This document shows positions 53,596 to 63,638 of a stretch of DNA of 64,000 nt, one piece after another. Each line of letters begins with the position of its first letter. Position 1 is the first letter of the stretch. The DNA lies in assembly GCA_937944885.1 (NCBI GenBank), contig CALFBB010000023.1, positions 1 to 64,000 on the forward strand, read 5' to 3'. Below the pieces are notes generated by a model. The model was not told the DNA's origin, did not search any database, and saw only the letters and a program-made list of their open reading frames with translations. Both the position numbers and the translations under genes were made by a program. This DNA comes from an uncultured cyanobacterium (GTDB lineage Bacteria; Cyanobacteriota; Cyanobacteriia; Thermostichales; Thermostichaceae).

Positions 53596-55026
53596 TTGCC
53601 GGTGATGATCTCACCCCCGCTTGCTGAGTGCCCCCTCCTCACTTCTAAGAGATCTCACAAGAGATCCCAGGGATCCCGAGCGCAGCTTTTGCTGCACTTG
53701 CAGGGGTGGTACTGGCAGCAGGAGGGCATGGCCTATGGGGTAGGTCTAGCTTGGTTGGAGCTGAGTTTTTGGGGCATGGGACGCGGGGACACCTGGATCT
53801 TGTGGAGCCGATATGCCGAGGAGTTGTTCAGATATGCCCTTGAGGCCAGTTGTTGCTGTACGGTTCTCTGTGTTTCTCGTGCTTATTTAGAAGAGACGCC
53901 AGAGGCTATTCCGCCGGTTCAAAGAAGGGAGCCTCAGCCTCTCTATTGGGAGAGCTGGGTATCTTTTCTTTTGCATCTGCTGCTGCTGCTGCCGCTGGCC
54001 TGGTGGGGATTCCGGCCTCCAGAGCCAGAATCCTTTATTCCCATCACCCTTTGGCTAGAAGACCCTCCTGTAGAACCCGCATTACCGCAAGCGGAAACAG
54101 AACCGGATCCCCCTGAAGAAACGGCCCCGCCGCCCCCTGAAGTGCCCCCACCTGCGCTGAGGGAGCCTGTCAGTGAGTCTATCTCTGCTGCTCCACCCCC
54201 CTTACCTGAACAACCGTTGCCGCTTTCCCCTTCTGTACAGGCTGAGTCTTTGCTGGTCCAACAAACGCCTACGCCATCCCCAACCCCTCCGCCAACACCG
54301 ACACCCACCCCCGCAGCCACTCCCGCAGCCACTCCCGCAGCCACCCCAATGCTTACTCCATCTCCCACGCCGACGCCACCCCCCACACCTACTCCTCCAC
54401 CGGCACCCACACCGGCCTCAACTCCGCTAGCTTCTCCCACCCCTTCTCCTGTCGCGACTTCTACCCCTGTTCCCACCCCGCTGGCCCCTTCACCGGCTCC
54501 GGCTGCTCAGGTTGCTCAAGAGCGGGAGCCGGATCCCTTGCCGAGACCTCGCTTTACCCCTCTCCTACAAGGGATCCGATCCGCTGCTTCCTCAACTGCT
54601 TCCACAACCGCTTCCGGAGCAGCCGGTTCCTCGCAAACGGTAACCACCGCTCCAGGGAGGGAACCCGCTGTCTCCTCTCTTGCGCCTGAATCCGGTTTGT
54701 CTTCCCCTGCTGCTAGCCCCCCTGCTGCTGTTGCTGTCAATCCCCAGCCGGATATCCTTGCCCGACCGATTCCAGGGCGCAACCCTCCTCCCCAGTACCC
54801 GCCACAAGCTCGCCGCCTCAATCAACAGGGGCAGGTGCTACTGAGAGCCAAAGTTAATACCCAGGGGCAAGTAGAGCAGGTGGAGATCCTCTCCTCAAGT
54901 GGTTTTCCGGCTTTAGACAGTGCTGCTCAGCAAGCGGTGCAAGGGTGGCAATTCAGCCCTGCTCTAAAAAACAATCTCCCGATTGAATCTTGGGTAACAG
55001 TACCCATTCAATTTGCCCTCAACTGA
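53596..55026 (+). CDS. TonB-family energy transducer with N-terminal extension and long Pro/Thr-rich linker
   Basis: TM LLHLLLLLPLAWWGF, PxPTPTP linker, C-terminal PPQYPPQARRLNQQGQVLLRAKVNTQGQVEQVEILSSSGFPALDSAAQQAVQGWQFSPA. Confidence 0.9.
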   Translation: MPVMISPPLAECPLLTSKRSHKRSQGSRAQLLLHLQGWYWQQEGMAYGVGLAWLELSFWGMGRGDTWILWSRYAEELFRYALEASCCCTVLCVSRAYLEETPEAIPPVQRREPQPLYWESWVSFLLHLLLLLPLAWWGFRPPEPESFIPITLWLEDPPVEPALPQAETEPDPPEETAPPPPEVPPPALREPVSESISAAPPPLPEQPLPLSPSVQAESLLVQQTPTPSPTPPPTPTPTPAATPAATPAATPMLTPSPTPTPPPTPTPPPAPTPASTPLASPTPSPVATSTPVPTPLAPSPAPAAQVAQEREPDPLPRPRFTPLLQGIRSAASSTASTTASGAAGSSQTVTTAPGREPAVSSLAPESGLSSPAASPPAAVAVNPQPDILARPIPGRNPPPQYPPQARRLNQQGQVLLRAKVNTQGQVEQVEILSSSGFPALDSAAQQAVQGWQFSPALKNNLPIESWVTVPIQFALN

Positions 55027-55085
55027 CCCCTTACCTGGGGAATGGTCCAAAAGATGCTGTTGTTTTTTCCTACGGAGGTTAGCCC

Positions 55086-55970
55086 ATGCTTTACCGTTAC
55101 TCTCGCCGCCAAATGGCAGTGCTTACTCTCTCGGGCTTAGGGGCTTGGTGGTGGGGCCATGCTGCAGGAGCGCAAATTCAGCCCCAACAGCCTTTGTTTC
55201 AGACACCTGTCAAGCGTGTTGCCAGCCTTACCAGCTTAACGGCGGATATTCTTTATCGCCTGGCCCCTGAAAAATTGGTGGGGATCCCGTCCGGGCAGCT
55301 CTTGGAATCGGATCCGCGCTTTCAGGGTATGACCCGTTTGGGCCTGGGCAACCAACCCAACCTGGAGCAACTGGTGGCTTTGCAACCGGAGTGGGTGGTG
55401 GGGGCCACTGGTTTTCACAATACTCTGGCCGAACGGTTGCAGGAATTGGGGATCCCGACTTATCTAACTTCTGTCAACAATTGGCAGGCCCTGGAAGAGA
55501 CCATCACCACTCTGGCTGCCGCCCTGGGAGTAGATCCCCAGCCTTTGCTACAGGAGTATGGATCCCTTTTGCCTCAGGAACTGCCCAATCCTCGGCCCAA
55601 AACGCTGCTGCTGGCGGGTACTCAACCGATTCTGTCTCCCAATCGGGAAAGCTGGGCCGGAGATCTACTGGAACGCTTTGGGGCCGATAATTTGACAGCC
55701 ACTCTGCAAAGCCAAGGGCAATTTCGCGGCTATGTCACCCTTTCAGCAGAGCGTATCCTGGAGGCTAATCCGGAAATTCTGTTAGTGGTCAACCCGGAGG
55801 CGGCGGATCCCTTGGCCTTTTTCCGCTCCCGTCCCTTCTGGAATCAACTGCAGGCGGTGCAAACTCAGAGGGTGTATGCCTTCGACTATTACGGCTTGGT
55901 CAATCCGGGTAGCCTAGAAAAAATTAAGGCGACCTGTGAGCGGCTAGCAGAAGTTTTGTCCGGTAGCTGA
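55086..55970 (+). CDS. Periplasmic binding protein of BtuF/FepB/HmuT type
   Basis: Signal sequence; VKRVASLTSLTADILYRLAPEKLVGI; NLEQLVALQPEWVVG. Confidence 0.88.
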   Translation: MLYRYSRRQMAVLTLSGLGAWWWGHAAGAQIQPQQPLFQTPVKRVASLTSLTADILYRLAPEKLVGIPSGQLLESDPRFQGMTRLGLGNQPNLEQLVALQPEWVVGATGFHNTLAERLQELGIPTYLTSVNNWQALEETITTLAAALGVDPQPLLQEYGSLLPQELPNPRPKTLLLAGTQPILSPNRESWAGDLLERFGADNLTATLQSQGQFRGYVTLSAERILEANPEILLVVNPEAADPLAFFRSRPFWNQLQAVQTQRVYAFDYYGLVNPGSLEKIKATCERLAEVLSGS

Positions 55971-56126
55971 TGATAATTGCCACCCAAGCAGAAGATGGAC
56001 CCAGTAAGCGCACCTCAGCTGCTTCAATCCACTCCCTAGCCCTGAGAGTTCGGCTCCTTCTCCACCAAGATCCGCCGTAGTGCTCCACCCATAGTGGTGC
56101 TGTGCAGCTAGCTTGAGCAGGATGAG

Positions 56127-56960
56127 TCAATCCAGCAGCCCTGACCAGCGCAGGTACCCTTCCACCAATTGGGGTCCCGCCAAGGCTGCTACCACTGCAC
56201 CCATGGCTAAGTAAGGGCCAAAGGGGATGGGTTTACCGAAGCGAGCTTGCCCCAATCCCACACTACCCAGCAAGCCCAAAAGGCAACCAGCTATCAGGCT
56301 GACCACCACCCCCGTCCACCCCAGCCACATGCCGATTAAAGCCAGCAACTTGCCATCCCCCAATCCCATGGCTTCCCGCTTGAGCACCCAACGGGCCAAG
56401 AGGCCAATTCCTTCCAGCAGCCAAATGCCCAACACGGCTCCTGCAATGCCTTCTAGCAGCGACATCCCCACGGCTACCCCAGATCCGGATCCCTCCAGCC
56501 AAGGCAAGGCCAACCGAGCCACCAGGCCTGCCAGTAACCCAGAACGGGTGAGTTCTTCCAACAGCAGAAAGGTATCCAGATCAATCAGGGCCAAAGCCAG
56601 TAGCCAACTGAACAAGACGCAGCTGAGGAACCCTTGGGCTGAAAACCCCAAAACCCCAATACTGAGGGCAAATAATACCATCGTCAGCGCTTCCACTGCC
56701 GGATAACGCCAGCTGATGGTTACCCCACAGTGACGGCAGCGCCCCCGCACCCAAAACCAACCCAAAATGGGGATGTTCTCGGTGGGACCTAGGGGGGTTT
56801 TGCAAGCTGGGCAATGGGATCCAGGATGAATTAAGGACATTCCATGGGGAAGGCGGTAAACCACCACATTCAAAAAGCTGCCCACACAAGCTCCCAACAG
56901 CAACACCGCCACCCAAGCCAGTAGGCGAAACTCCCAGGAGGTGACAAGAAGGTTGAGCAT
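56127..56960 (-). CDS. pilD: Type IV prepilin peptidase/leader peptidase (A24)
   Basis: GSFLNVVVYRLPHG, CPAC…CRHC zinc motif, MGLGDGKLLALIGMWLGW. Confidence 0.93.
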   Translation of the reverse strand: MLNLLVTSWEFRLLAWVAVLLLGACVGSFLNVVVYRLPHGMSLIHPGSHCPACKTPLGPTENIPILGWFWVRGRCRHCGVTISWRYPAVEALTMVLFALSIGVLGFSAQGFLSCVLFSWLLALALIDLDTFLLLEELTRSGLLAGLVARLALPWLEGSGSGVAVGMSLLEGIAGAVLGIWLLEGIGLLARWVLKREAMGLGDGKLLALIGMWLGWTGVVVSLIAGCLLGLLGSVGLGQARFGKPIPFGPYLAMGAVVAALAGPQLVEGYLRWSGLLD

Positions 56961-57033
56961 GAGTAGCCACCCACAGATAAGCAGGTTTGTCCTGCTATCC
57001 TACTTTCTGGAGAAGACCCTCAGAAACGGAACT

Positions 57034-57234
57034 CTAGACCGCCTGTTCCAAATGCTGAATCGGGATAAAAGTTTCTTGGGGCAAGAGGATGGGAAAATCC
57101 GAAAAGATAAGGTCTCCCCGCAGTGTACGGCGATGAATGACCACGCCCCGCGGGGGTTGCTCCAGCACATCCGGTCGATACTGCAAATGGAATTGATAAA
57201 TCTGGCGAGCTGCTTGAACCAAAGTGCTGTCCAT
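57034..57234 (-). CDS. Small hypothetical protein (66 aa)
   Basis: MDSTLVQAARQIYQFHLQYRPDVLEQPPRGVVIHRRTLRGDLIFSDFPILLPQETFIPIQHLEQAV; protein-like composition. Confidence 0.5.
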   Translation of the reverse strand: MDSTLVQAARQIYQFHLQYRPDVLEQPPRGVVIHRRTLRGDLIFSDFPILLPQETFIPIQHLEQAV

Positions 57235-57527
57235 GAGCTGTTTTCCTACCTTGCGAAGCTCACTACTAACCTAACGACATTCGGAAGAGTTTTTTGAATC
57301 GGTAACCTTCTGTGCACAGCCCTTAGACACTTTTAGAAATGCTTAAGGTTCCTTAAAAAAAAGGATCCCCTCCGCAAGGCCATAGGTCCGAGACCCACCC
57401 CTTTCCGAAGCTGAAGCCTCCAAACCGGCCCACCGGTTGGAAAGCCTGAACCTTAGGATATCGCCGATAGCGGCTTGTGGGTCATTTTTACCCAATCTTA
57501 ACCTTTTCCGCCCCTTGCATGGTTTGT

Positions 57528-60260
57528 TTACTCTGGGGAGCCTGTGGCAGCCATACCATCTGTCTCTGACGGTTTACCGCTGTGGGAATGGGGAACAAAA
57601 TCGGATCCCATGCTATATGAGGAGCCGCGGTAACTGGGTTTGGGGTTCAGTTTGTCCTGGAAGCGGCTGATGATCTGGATGGTGCGCTGCACATCGGCGG
57701 GGAAAATAACCACCAGATCCCCGGGTTGCGCCCTCTCCAGAGCTGTTTCAATGGCGATTGCCTCATGCAGAACTTCTTGTAACGTATCCCCTGGTTTTTC
57801 CTGTTCCCACCCCTGCCGAATCAAGGCTGCCACTTCCCCTGGCTCCCGACCGCGACGGTCATCATCTTCTTTGACGATGGCTCGGTCAAACATGCGGGCT
57901 GCCAGTACCCCCAACTCCTGCAGATCACTGTTACGCCGATCCCCAGGCCCACCAATCACACCGATTTTTTGCTGACACTCCCAGCGCTCCAGGGTGGTTT
58001 GAATGGCCTCGTAACCCGCCGGATTGTGGGCGTAATCCACCAACACTTGGTAGCCACCGACATCAAATAGGTTCAAGCGACCGGGAGTTTGGGCCACAGA
58101 ACTGGTGAAGGTGCCCAGGGCCATGCGAATGTCATCAATGGAAACTCCGTGTAGAAAGGCCACCAAGGTTGCTGCTAGAGCATTTTGAATCATAAAGCTG
58201 GCTTTGCCAGAGAGGGTGAGGGGAATGTTGGTGACATCCTCAATGCGCAGCTTCCAGCCGCGTTTGACAATCGCAATGTACCCCTCTTCATAAACTGCGG
58301 CAGTCCCCCCAGAGGCAATGTGCTTTTGAATCAAGGGGTTTTCTGGGTTCATACTGAAGTAAGCCACTGTTGCCTTGACGTTTTCGGCCATGGCGGCTAC
58401 TAAGCCATCGTCTGCATTCAAGACGGCATAGCCCTGAGGATGCACTGCTTCCACCAAAACTGACTTCACCCGCGCCATTTCTTCCAAGGTTTCAATGTCA
58501 CCAATGCCCAGGTGATCTGATGTAACATTGAGGACCACTCCAATGTCACATTCAGGAAAGCCCAGCCCCTCCCGCAAAATGCCGCCGCGTGCAGTTTCCA
58601 GTACGGCCACTTCCACGGTGGGATCCCGTAGCACCAGGCGAGCACTGTAGGGCCCTGTCATATCCCCCTTGGCAATCTGATGGTTTTGGATATAAACCCC
58701 ATCGGTGGTGGTAAAGCCAACTCGCTTGCCGATGCCTTTGAGAATGTGAGCAATCAAGCGGGTGGTGGTGGTTTTGCCGTTGGTGCCGGTTACTGCCAGG
58801 ATCGGAATACGAGTGTGGCTGCCGGGAGGGAACAGCATATCCAGGATGGGCTCGGCCACGTTGCGTGGGATCCCTTCGCTGGGGGCCAGGTGCATGCGTA
58901 AGCCGGGAGAGGCATTCACTTCCACAATGCCACCTCCGGTTTCGTTGACAGGCTGGGTAATATCCGGACAGATTAAATCAATCCCGGCTACATCCAGACC
59001 AATAATTTGGGCGGCCCGCTCGGCAATAAAGGCGTTGTAGGGGTGGATGATGTCGGTGCAATCGACAGCAATGCCGCCGGTACTGAGGTTGGCGGTGGAT
59101 TTAAGGGTGCAGTGTTCGCCGCGGGGCAGCACAGTCTCTAGGGTGTAGCCTTTGCCCTCAAGGATGCGGCGGGTCATATCATCGACACTGATCACGGTTA
59201 GGACATTTTCATGACCATAACCACGGCGGGGATCCCGATTCACTTCATCGATTAACTCTTGGATGGTAGAGCGACCATCCCCGACAACGTAGGCCGGGAT
59301 CCGCTTGGCCACCGCCACCAGTTTGTTATTGATCACCAACAGACGGTAATCATCCCCAAGCAGGTGTTTTTCCACCAACACCACATCTGAGTATTGTCTG
59401 GCAGCATCGTAGGCGATTTCGGCAGCCTCCAGATTGGTGATGTGGACGGTGATTCCTTTGCCATGGTTGGCATTGAGGGGTTTGATCACCACCGGGTAGC
59501 CCCCTACATCTTCGATGGTGGCTGCCAGTTCACTGCGGCGACGCACCGTATATCCCTTGGGCACCGGGATCCCCATATCCTGCAGCAGCTCTTTGGTGGC
59601 CCGTTTGTCTCCCGCCAAGTCGGTCGCGATGATGCTGGTTTTTTCGGTGGTGGTGGCTTCAATGCGTTTTTGATACACCCCATACCCCAGTTGCACCAGG
59701 GAGCCCTTGCTCAGGCGCAAATGAGGGATCCCCCGCAGCGTTGCTTCATCCAACAAAGCCTGGGTGCTGGGGCCAAAGCGAACATTTTCACGAATTTCCC
59801 GCAGCTCTTGGATATCCAACTCCAGATCCCGGCGGTAGTCTTCCCCATTCACCAGGGCTTGACAGAGATACACGGCCGCCTTGGCCGCAAACCGTCCGGC
59901 TTCTGCCTCTTGATACTCGAACACCACGTTGTAGGTACCGGGGATGGAGGTTTCGCGGGTACGGCCAAAAGTCACCCGCATCCCGGCCATTGTCTGCATC
60001 TCTAGGGCCACATGCTCAACCACATGCCCCATCCAGGTGCCCTCTTCCACCCGTTGCAAGAAACCGCCGTAGCAACCACGGGAGCATTGATGTTCCCACA
60101 AACCCGGCAACAAGGCTTCCAACCCTTCTTTGAACCCTGGGATCTTATTGGTGGGGCGATCCTTGAGATCTTCAAGATCAAGTCGCATTTGAATCAACTT
60201 ATGGCGACGAATGCTCCAGTAATTGGGACCACTGAGAACGCGAATGGATTGGATGCGCAT
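57528..60260 (-). CDS. cphA: Cyanophycin synthetase
   Basis: ATP-grasp plus Mur-ligase-like architecture; AVTGTNGKTTTTRLIAHIL; N-terminal SGPNYWSIRRHKLIQMRLDLEDL. Confidence 0.96.
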   Translation of the reverse strand: MRIQSIRVLSGPNYWSIRRHKLIQMRLDLEDLKDRPTNKIPGFKEGLEALLPGLWEHQCSRGCYGGFLQRVEEGTWMGHVVEHVALEMQTMAGMRVTFGRTRETSIPGTYNVVFEYQEAEAGRFAAKAAVYLCQALVNGEDYRRDLELDIQELREIRENVRFGPSTQALLDEATLRGIPHLRLSKGSLVQLGYGVYQKRIEATTTEKTSIIATDLAGDKRATKELLQDMGIPVPKGYTVRRRSELAATIEDVGGYPVVIKPLNANHGKGITVHITNLEAAEIAYDAARQYSDVVLVEKHLLGDDYRLLVINNKLVAVAKRIPAYVVGDGRSTIQELIDEVNRDPRRGYGHENVLTVISVDDMTRRILEGKGYTLETVLPRGEHCTLKSTANLSTGGIAVDCTDIIHPYNAFIAERAAQIIGLDVAGIDLICPDITQPVNETGGGIVEVNASPGLRMHLAPSEGIPRNVAEPILDMLFPPGSHTRIPILAVTGTNGKTTTTRLIAHILKGIGKRVGFTTTDGVYIQNHQIAKGDMTGPYSARLVLRDPTVEVAVLETARGGILREGLGFPECDIGVVLNVTSDHLGIGDIETLEEMARVKSVLVEAVHPQGYAVLNADDGLVAAMAENVKATVAYFSMNPENPLIQKHIASGGTAAVYEEGYIAIVKRGWKLRIEDVTNIPLTLSGKASFMIQNALAATLVAFLHGVSIDDIRMALGTFTSSVAQTPGRLNLFDVGGYQVLVDYAHNPAGYEAIQTTLERWECQQKIGVIGGPGDRRNSDLQELGVLAARMFDRAIVKEDDDRRGREPGEVAALIRQGWEQEKPGDTLQEVLHEAIAIETALERAQPGDLVVIFPADVQRTIQIISRFQDKLNPKPSYRGSSYSMGSDFVPHSHSGKPSETDGMAATGSPE

Positions 60261-60458
60261 AAAGTCGGGTGAGACGGATTCGGTAGTAGCAAAGGACAGG
60301 CCAAAGGCGGGATCCCCTTAAGTGGGTCCTCTTTCTTGCCCTAATCTACACTCCCTTTGCACTAACCAAGAAAGAGTATTTTTCAATACCCTTTTTTAGG
60401 GTAGGAGAAGTTCTCTACTCTACCGGATGGTGGAGAGCGTTAACATCCTGGAAGTCAT

Positions 60459-61020
60459 TTACACAATAATCAGCTTGCGCAAAAAGGGGATGACTGCTTC
60501 CTGTACCTTTTCTGGCCAATCCTGCTGGGGGTAATAGCCCACCTGCTGGAGTTTGACCACCTGAGCTTTCGGGAGCCGTTGGCAGAATGTCTCTACTAGC
60601 GCAAAGGGTAACCAGCGATCCTGCATCCCCCAGGCAATCAAAGTTGGCCGTTCCCAGGTTGTCAATCCTGCCTCCAATTCCTTCGTCACCTCGGGCAAAC
60701 TCAGGTTCTGTACCGTTGCGAATAAGGCCCGTCCGGTGGCGGAGGTGGTCAGAAAGGGGCGCCGATACACCTGTAAATCTAAATCTTTATCTTTAAGCTG
60801 GTAGGTACCGCCGGTTTCCAGGGTGCGATCCACCAAGAGCGGATCCTGAGTCAGCATATCCCCCAGCAAAGGGATCCCAAAGGCTCGAATCGACCAGGGC
60901 AGCTTGGCGCTTTGGCCAATTGGGGTATTGAGCTTACCCTCTTGGGAAGGGTCCAGGGGCGGAAAAAGCCCATCCAACTGCTGGAGCAGCTCGCACCTCA
61001 GATCAAGAAGATAGAGAGGC
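60459..61020 (-). pseudogene. 5'-truncated alpha/beta hydrolase
   Basis: C-terminal hydrolase half (LIAWGMQDRWLPFALVETFCQRLPKAQVVKLQQVGYYPQQDWPEKVQEAVIPFL); no GxSxG nucleophile elbow, oxyanion HG motif or N-terminal half upstream. Confidence 0.55.
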
Positions 61021-61197
61021 GTTGGCTGGCTATGCTCCGGTGGAATGCTAAAACGGTGAAGGGAGAGGGATCCTTAGATTAGATTTTGTCTGCGGCAACG
61101 TTGGATGCAAAGTGAACCTTTGCCACAACATCTGTCAACCAATGTCAACCAAGACCTGTTAATTAGATCACAAGGTAGATCACAAGAGGGAGTGGGC

Positions 61198-61734
61198 ATG
61201 AGCGAAAGCTGGACGAAACGGCTACGCAATGGATTGATTGCTTTGGCAGCAGTGGTTCTGGCAACAGGACTCTTTTTGGCCAATCAGAATCGCCATGCCA
61301 CTGTCAGCCTAGAAGCGCTGGCACAAAGGGCCGTCCCTCTGGAAGAGGCCCAGGCCAATGCCAAACCTTCTCTGGTGGAGTTTTACGCCGATTGGTGTAC
61401 GACCTGTCGGTCTATGGCACCGGTGCTGGCCAACCTGAAAGATGAGTTTGCTCAACAGGTGAACTTTGTCATGTTAAATGTGGACAACCCGAAATGGCTG
61501 CCGGAACTGAGCCGCTATCGGGTAAATGGGATCCCGCATTTTTTATTTTTGGATCGAGAGGGCACAGCTTTGGGATCGGCAATTGGGGAGCAGCCAGAAT
61601 CGGTGTTACGGGCCAACTTGCTGGCTCTGGCCACGGGTGCTCCCTTGCAGCTAACGGGCAGTGGCCCTGTCTCTGAGTTGGAGCGCAATTCTCCGCTTCT
61701 GCCTCATCAACCGGATCCCCGTAGTCATGGGTGA
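61198..61734 (+). CDS. Membrane-anchored thioredoxin-like protein (TxlA/HCF164-like)
   Basis: N-terminal TM; LVEFYADWCTTCRSMAPVLANL. Confidence 0.88.
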   Translation: MSESWTKRLRNGLIALAAVVLATGLFLANQNRHATVSLEALAQRAVPLEEAQANAKPSLVEFYADWCTTCRSMAPVLANLKDEFAQQVNFVMLNVDNPKWLPELSRYRVNGIPHFLFLDREGTALGSAIGEQPESVLRANLLALATGAPLQLTGSGPVSELERNSPLLPHQPDPRSHG

Positions 61735-61839
61735 GAATGGCTGGCTTGCCGGTTCGGGTAACCTGCTACTCCTGTTTGGTAGAGGTTCGGTCGAGTTTAT
61801 CCATTCCTTCCGCTCACATCACTGGGTTGAGGAGGTTGC

Positions 61840-62982
61840 CTAGCGCAAGGGTGTCTGTTGGGATCCCTCTGCTGGTCTGAGGGCAAATGACCTTAGGTCA
61901 CACAGCTGCGTTTCCCCTTGGAGCACCAGATCTCGTAGGATAGCCGCAGTAATGGGGGCCAGCAGCACTCCGTTGCGATAATGGCCGGTGGCAAGGTAGA
62001 GATTGCTATAGCCGGGAGCTAAGCCAAGAATGGGCGCTCGTTGGCCGCTGGGTCGGGGGCGCTGACCGGCCCAATGCTCCATGAGGGTGGCTTCTGCTAG
62101 CGCCGGACACAGAGCAACGGCTCGGGCCAGCAAATCCTGCAAGGCCAGCAGCGTTGGTTGGGGATGGGGAGCATGAAACTCTACGGTTGCACCTATCCAC
62201 AGGGATCCATCCCCAAGGGGCACCAAGTGTAACTCTTCATCGGTGATCACCGGCCCTAGCAGGATATGGGGAGCTTTAACCCGCAGTGCCTGTCCTTTGA
62301 CCGCTTGCAGCGGTAGCTGCAGCTGCAGTTGATCTGCCAGTGGGGAACTCCCCAAGCCGGCAGCCAGAATCACCTGCCCCGCCGAGAGACTGAGATTTGG
62401 GGTGTAAACGGCGTGGACACGAAAAAGGGGATCCGGGCTGCGCTTCAACCGCTGGACCGGCTGATGGAAGAAGAAGCGAGCCCCACGGCTTTGGGCGGCC
62501 TCCACGAGAGCCTGGGTGAGGAGCTTGGGTTGAATTTGCCGATCTTGAGGGGAATAGATGGCCCCGGCCCGATCCGTTCGCAACCCCGGTTGCAGGGATC
62601 CCAGCTCGGAAGGGCTTAAAAGGTGAAGGGAATAGCCGGCGGCCTGACGGGCCAGCAGTGTAGCTTGCCAAGCCTCAGCTTCCCCCTCTTTGAGCAGCTG
62701 CAGCAGACCACGTCGATTGACCGGCAAGCTACGACCTAGGTCTGCTTCTAAGCGGGCAATCCAGGGATCAAACTGCGCCAAGCTTTTGAGGCGCAAATTC
62801 ACCGTCTCTCCACCGGGTTGCTGACTGGAGATACCCACCAGTACCCCCAAGGCTGCTCCGGTAGAGCCTGCTGCCGGATCCCTGGCATCAACTGCAATCA
62901 CCGATAGACCGGCGACAGCCAGCTCATAGGCAATGGCACAGCCCACTACCCCACAGCCAATCACCACCACATCACACTTCAA
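61840..62982 (-). CDS. FAD-dependent amine/glycine oxidase (ThiO/DadA-like)
   Basis: VVVIGCGVVGCAIAYELAVAGLSVIAVDA; ATGHYRNGVLLAPITA. Confidence 0.88.
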   Translation of the reverse strand: MKCDVVVIGCGVVGCAIAYELAVAGLSVIAVDARDPAAGSTGAALGVLVGISSQQPGGETVNLRLKSLAQFDPWIARLEADLGRSLPVNRRGLLQLLKEGEAEAWQATLLARQAAGYSLHLLSPSELGSLQPGLRTDRAGAIYSPQDRQIQPKLLTQALVEAAQSRGARFFFHQPVQRLKRSPDPLFRVHAVYTPNLSLSAGQVILAAGLGSSPLADQLQLQLPLQAVKGQALRVKAPHILLGPVITDEELHLVPLGDGSLWIGATVEFHAPHPQPTLLALQDLLARAVALCPALAEATLMEHWAGQRPRPSGQRAPILGLAPGYSNLYLATGHYRNGVLLAPITAAILRDLVLQGETQLCDLRSFALRPAEGSQQTPLR

Positions 62983-62993
62983 GGGTAGAATCC

Positions 62994-63482
62994 TTAACGC
63001 AGCGACTTTTCGTAGTGATACTCGACCGAGTTGCTGCGGTCGTGCAGCTGGCGGGTTTCCGGCAACCGTGTGTAGCCTAGCCGTTCATAGACGCGATGGG
63101 CTGTGGTGAAACGGGTGTCTGTCCAGAGATGAACGAACCTTGCCTGCTGCTGTCGGGCTGTTGTTTCCACCTGTTCAATCAGCCGCCGCCCTAAGCCCCT
63201 ACCACGCACAGTGGGGAGGGTGTAAAGTTTTTTCAGTTCCATGCGCTCTGGCCTTTCGGTGGGTACCATGCCCACACAGCCCACCACCTGTTCCTGCTGT
63301 TGTGCTACCCAAAGAAATCCCCCTAGCTGGGCAAAAGCAGTAGCCGGCTGAAGCAGCTCCGGAACTTCCTCTAAATCCAAGACACAACCTGGATATTCGG
63401 CAAAGACTACTTCCAAGATGTGAAGCAAAGCAGCACTGTCGGTATCTTCCACCGGGCGAATCTCAATCTGCATCTGGGACAA
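62994..63482 (-). CDS. GNAT family N-acetyltransferase
   Basis: ELKKLYTLPTVRGRGLGRRLIEQVE; RVYERLGY. Confidence 0.92.
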   Translation of the reverse strand: MSQMQIEIRPVEDTDSAALLHILEVVFAEYPGCVLDLEEVPELLQPATAFAQLGGFLWVAQQQEQVVGCVGMVPTERPERMELKKLYTLPTVRGRGLGRRLIEQVETTARQQQARFVHLWTDTRFTTAHRVYERLGYTRLPETRQLHDRSNSVEYHYEKSLR

Positions 63483-63590
63483 GTGGTCAACTCTATTCGT
63501 GTAAACTACCTTGCGCTAGAGAGCGCGGAGCTTTGACACAAGAGAGCAGGCCTAGCCCGCCGGCGTGCGCCCCGCTTATACCTTCAGGTA

Positions 63591-63638
63591 AGTTTACAAT
63601 TCAGTTTACAATTCAGTTTACAATTCAGTTTACAATTC
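63591..63638. repeat. Four tandem copies of 12-bp AGTTTACAATTC
   Basis: Direct reading, perfect copies. Confidence 0.97.

Noticed and set aside
53943-54476. Gly/Val-rich ORF antisense to TonB (GVGVGGGVGDGVGV)
   Set aside because: Direct complement of the Pro/Thr-rich linker, not a gene
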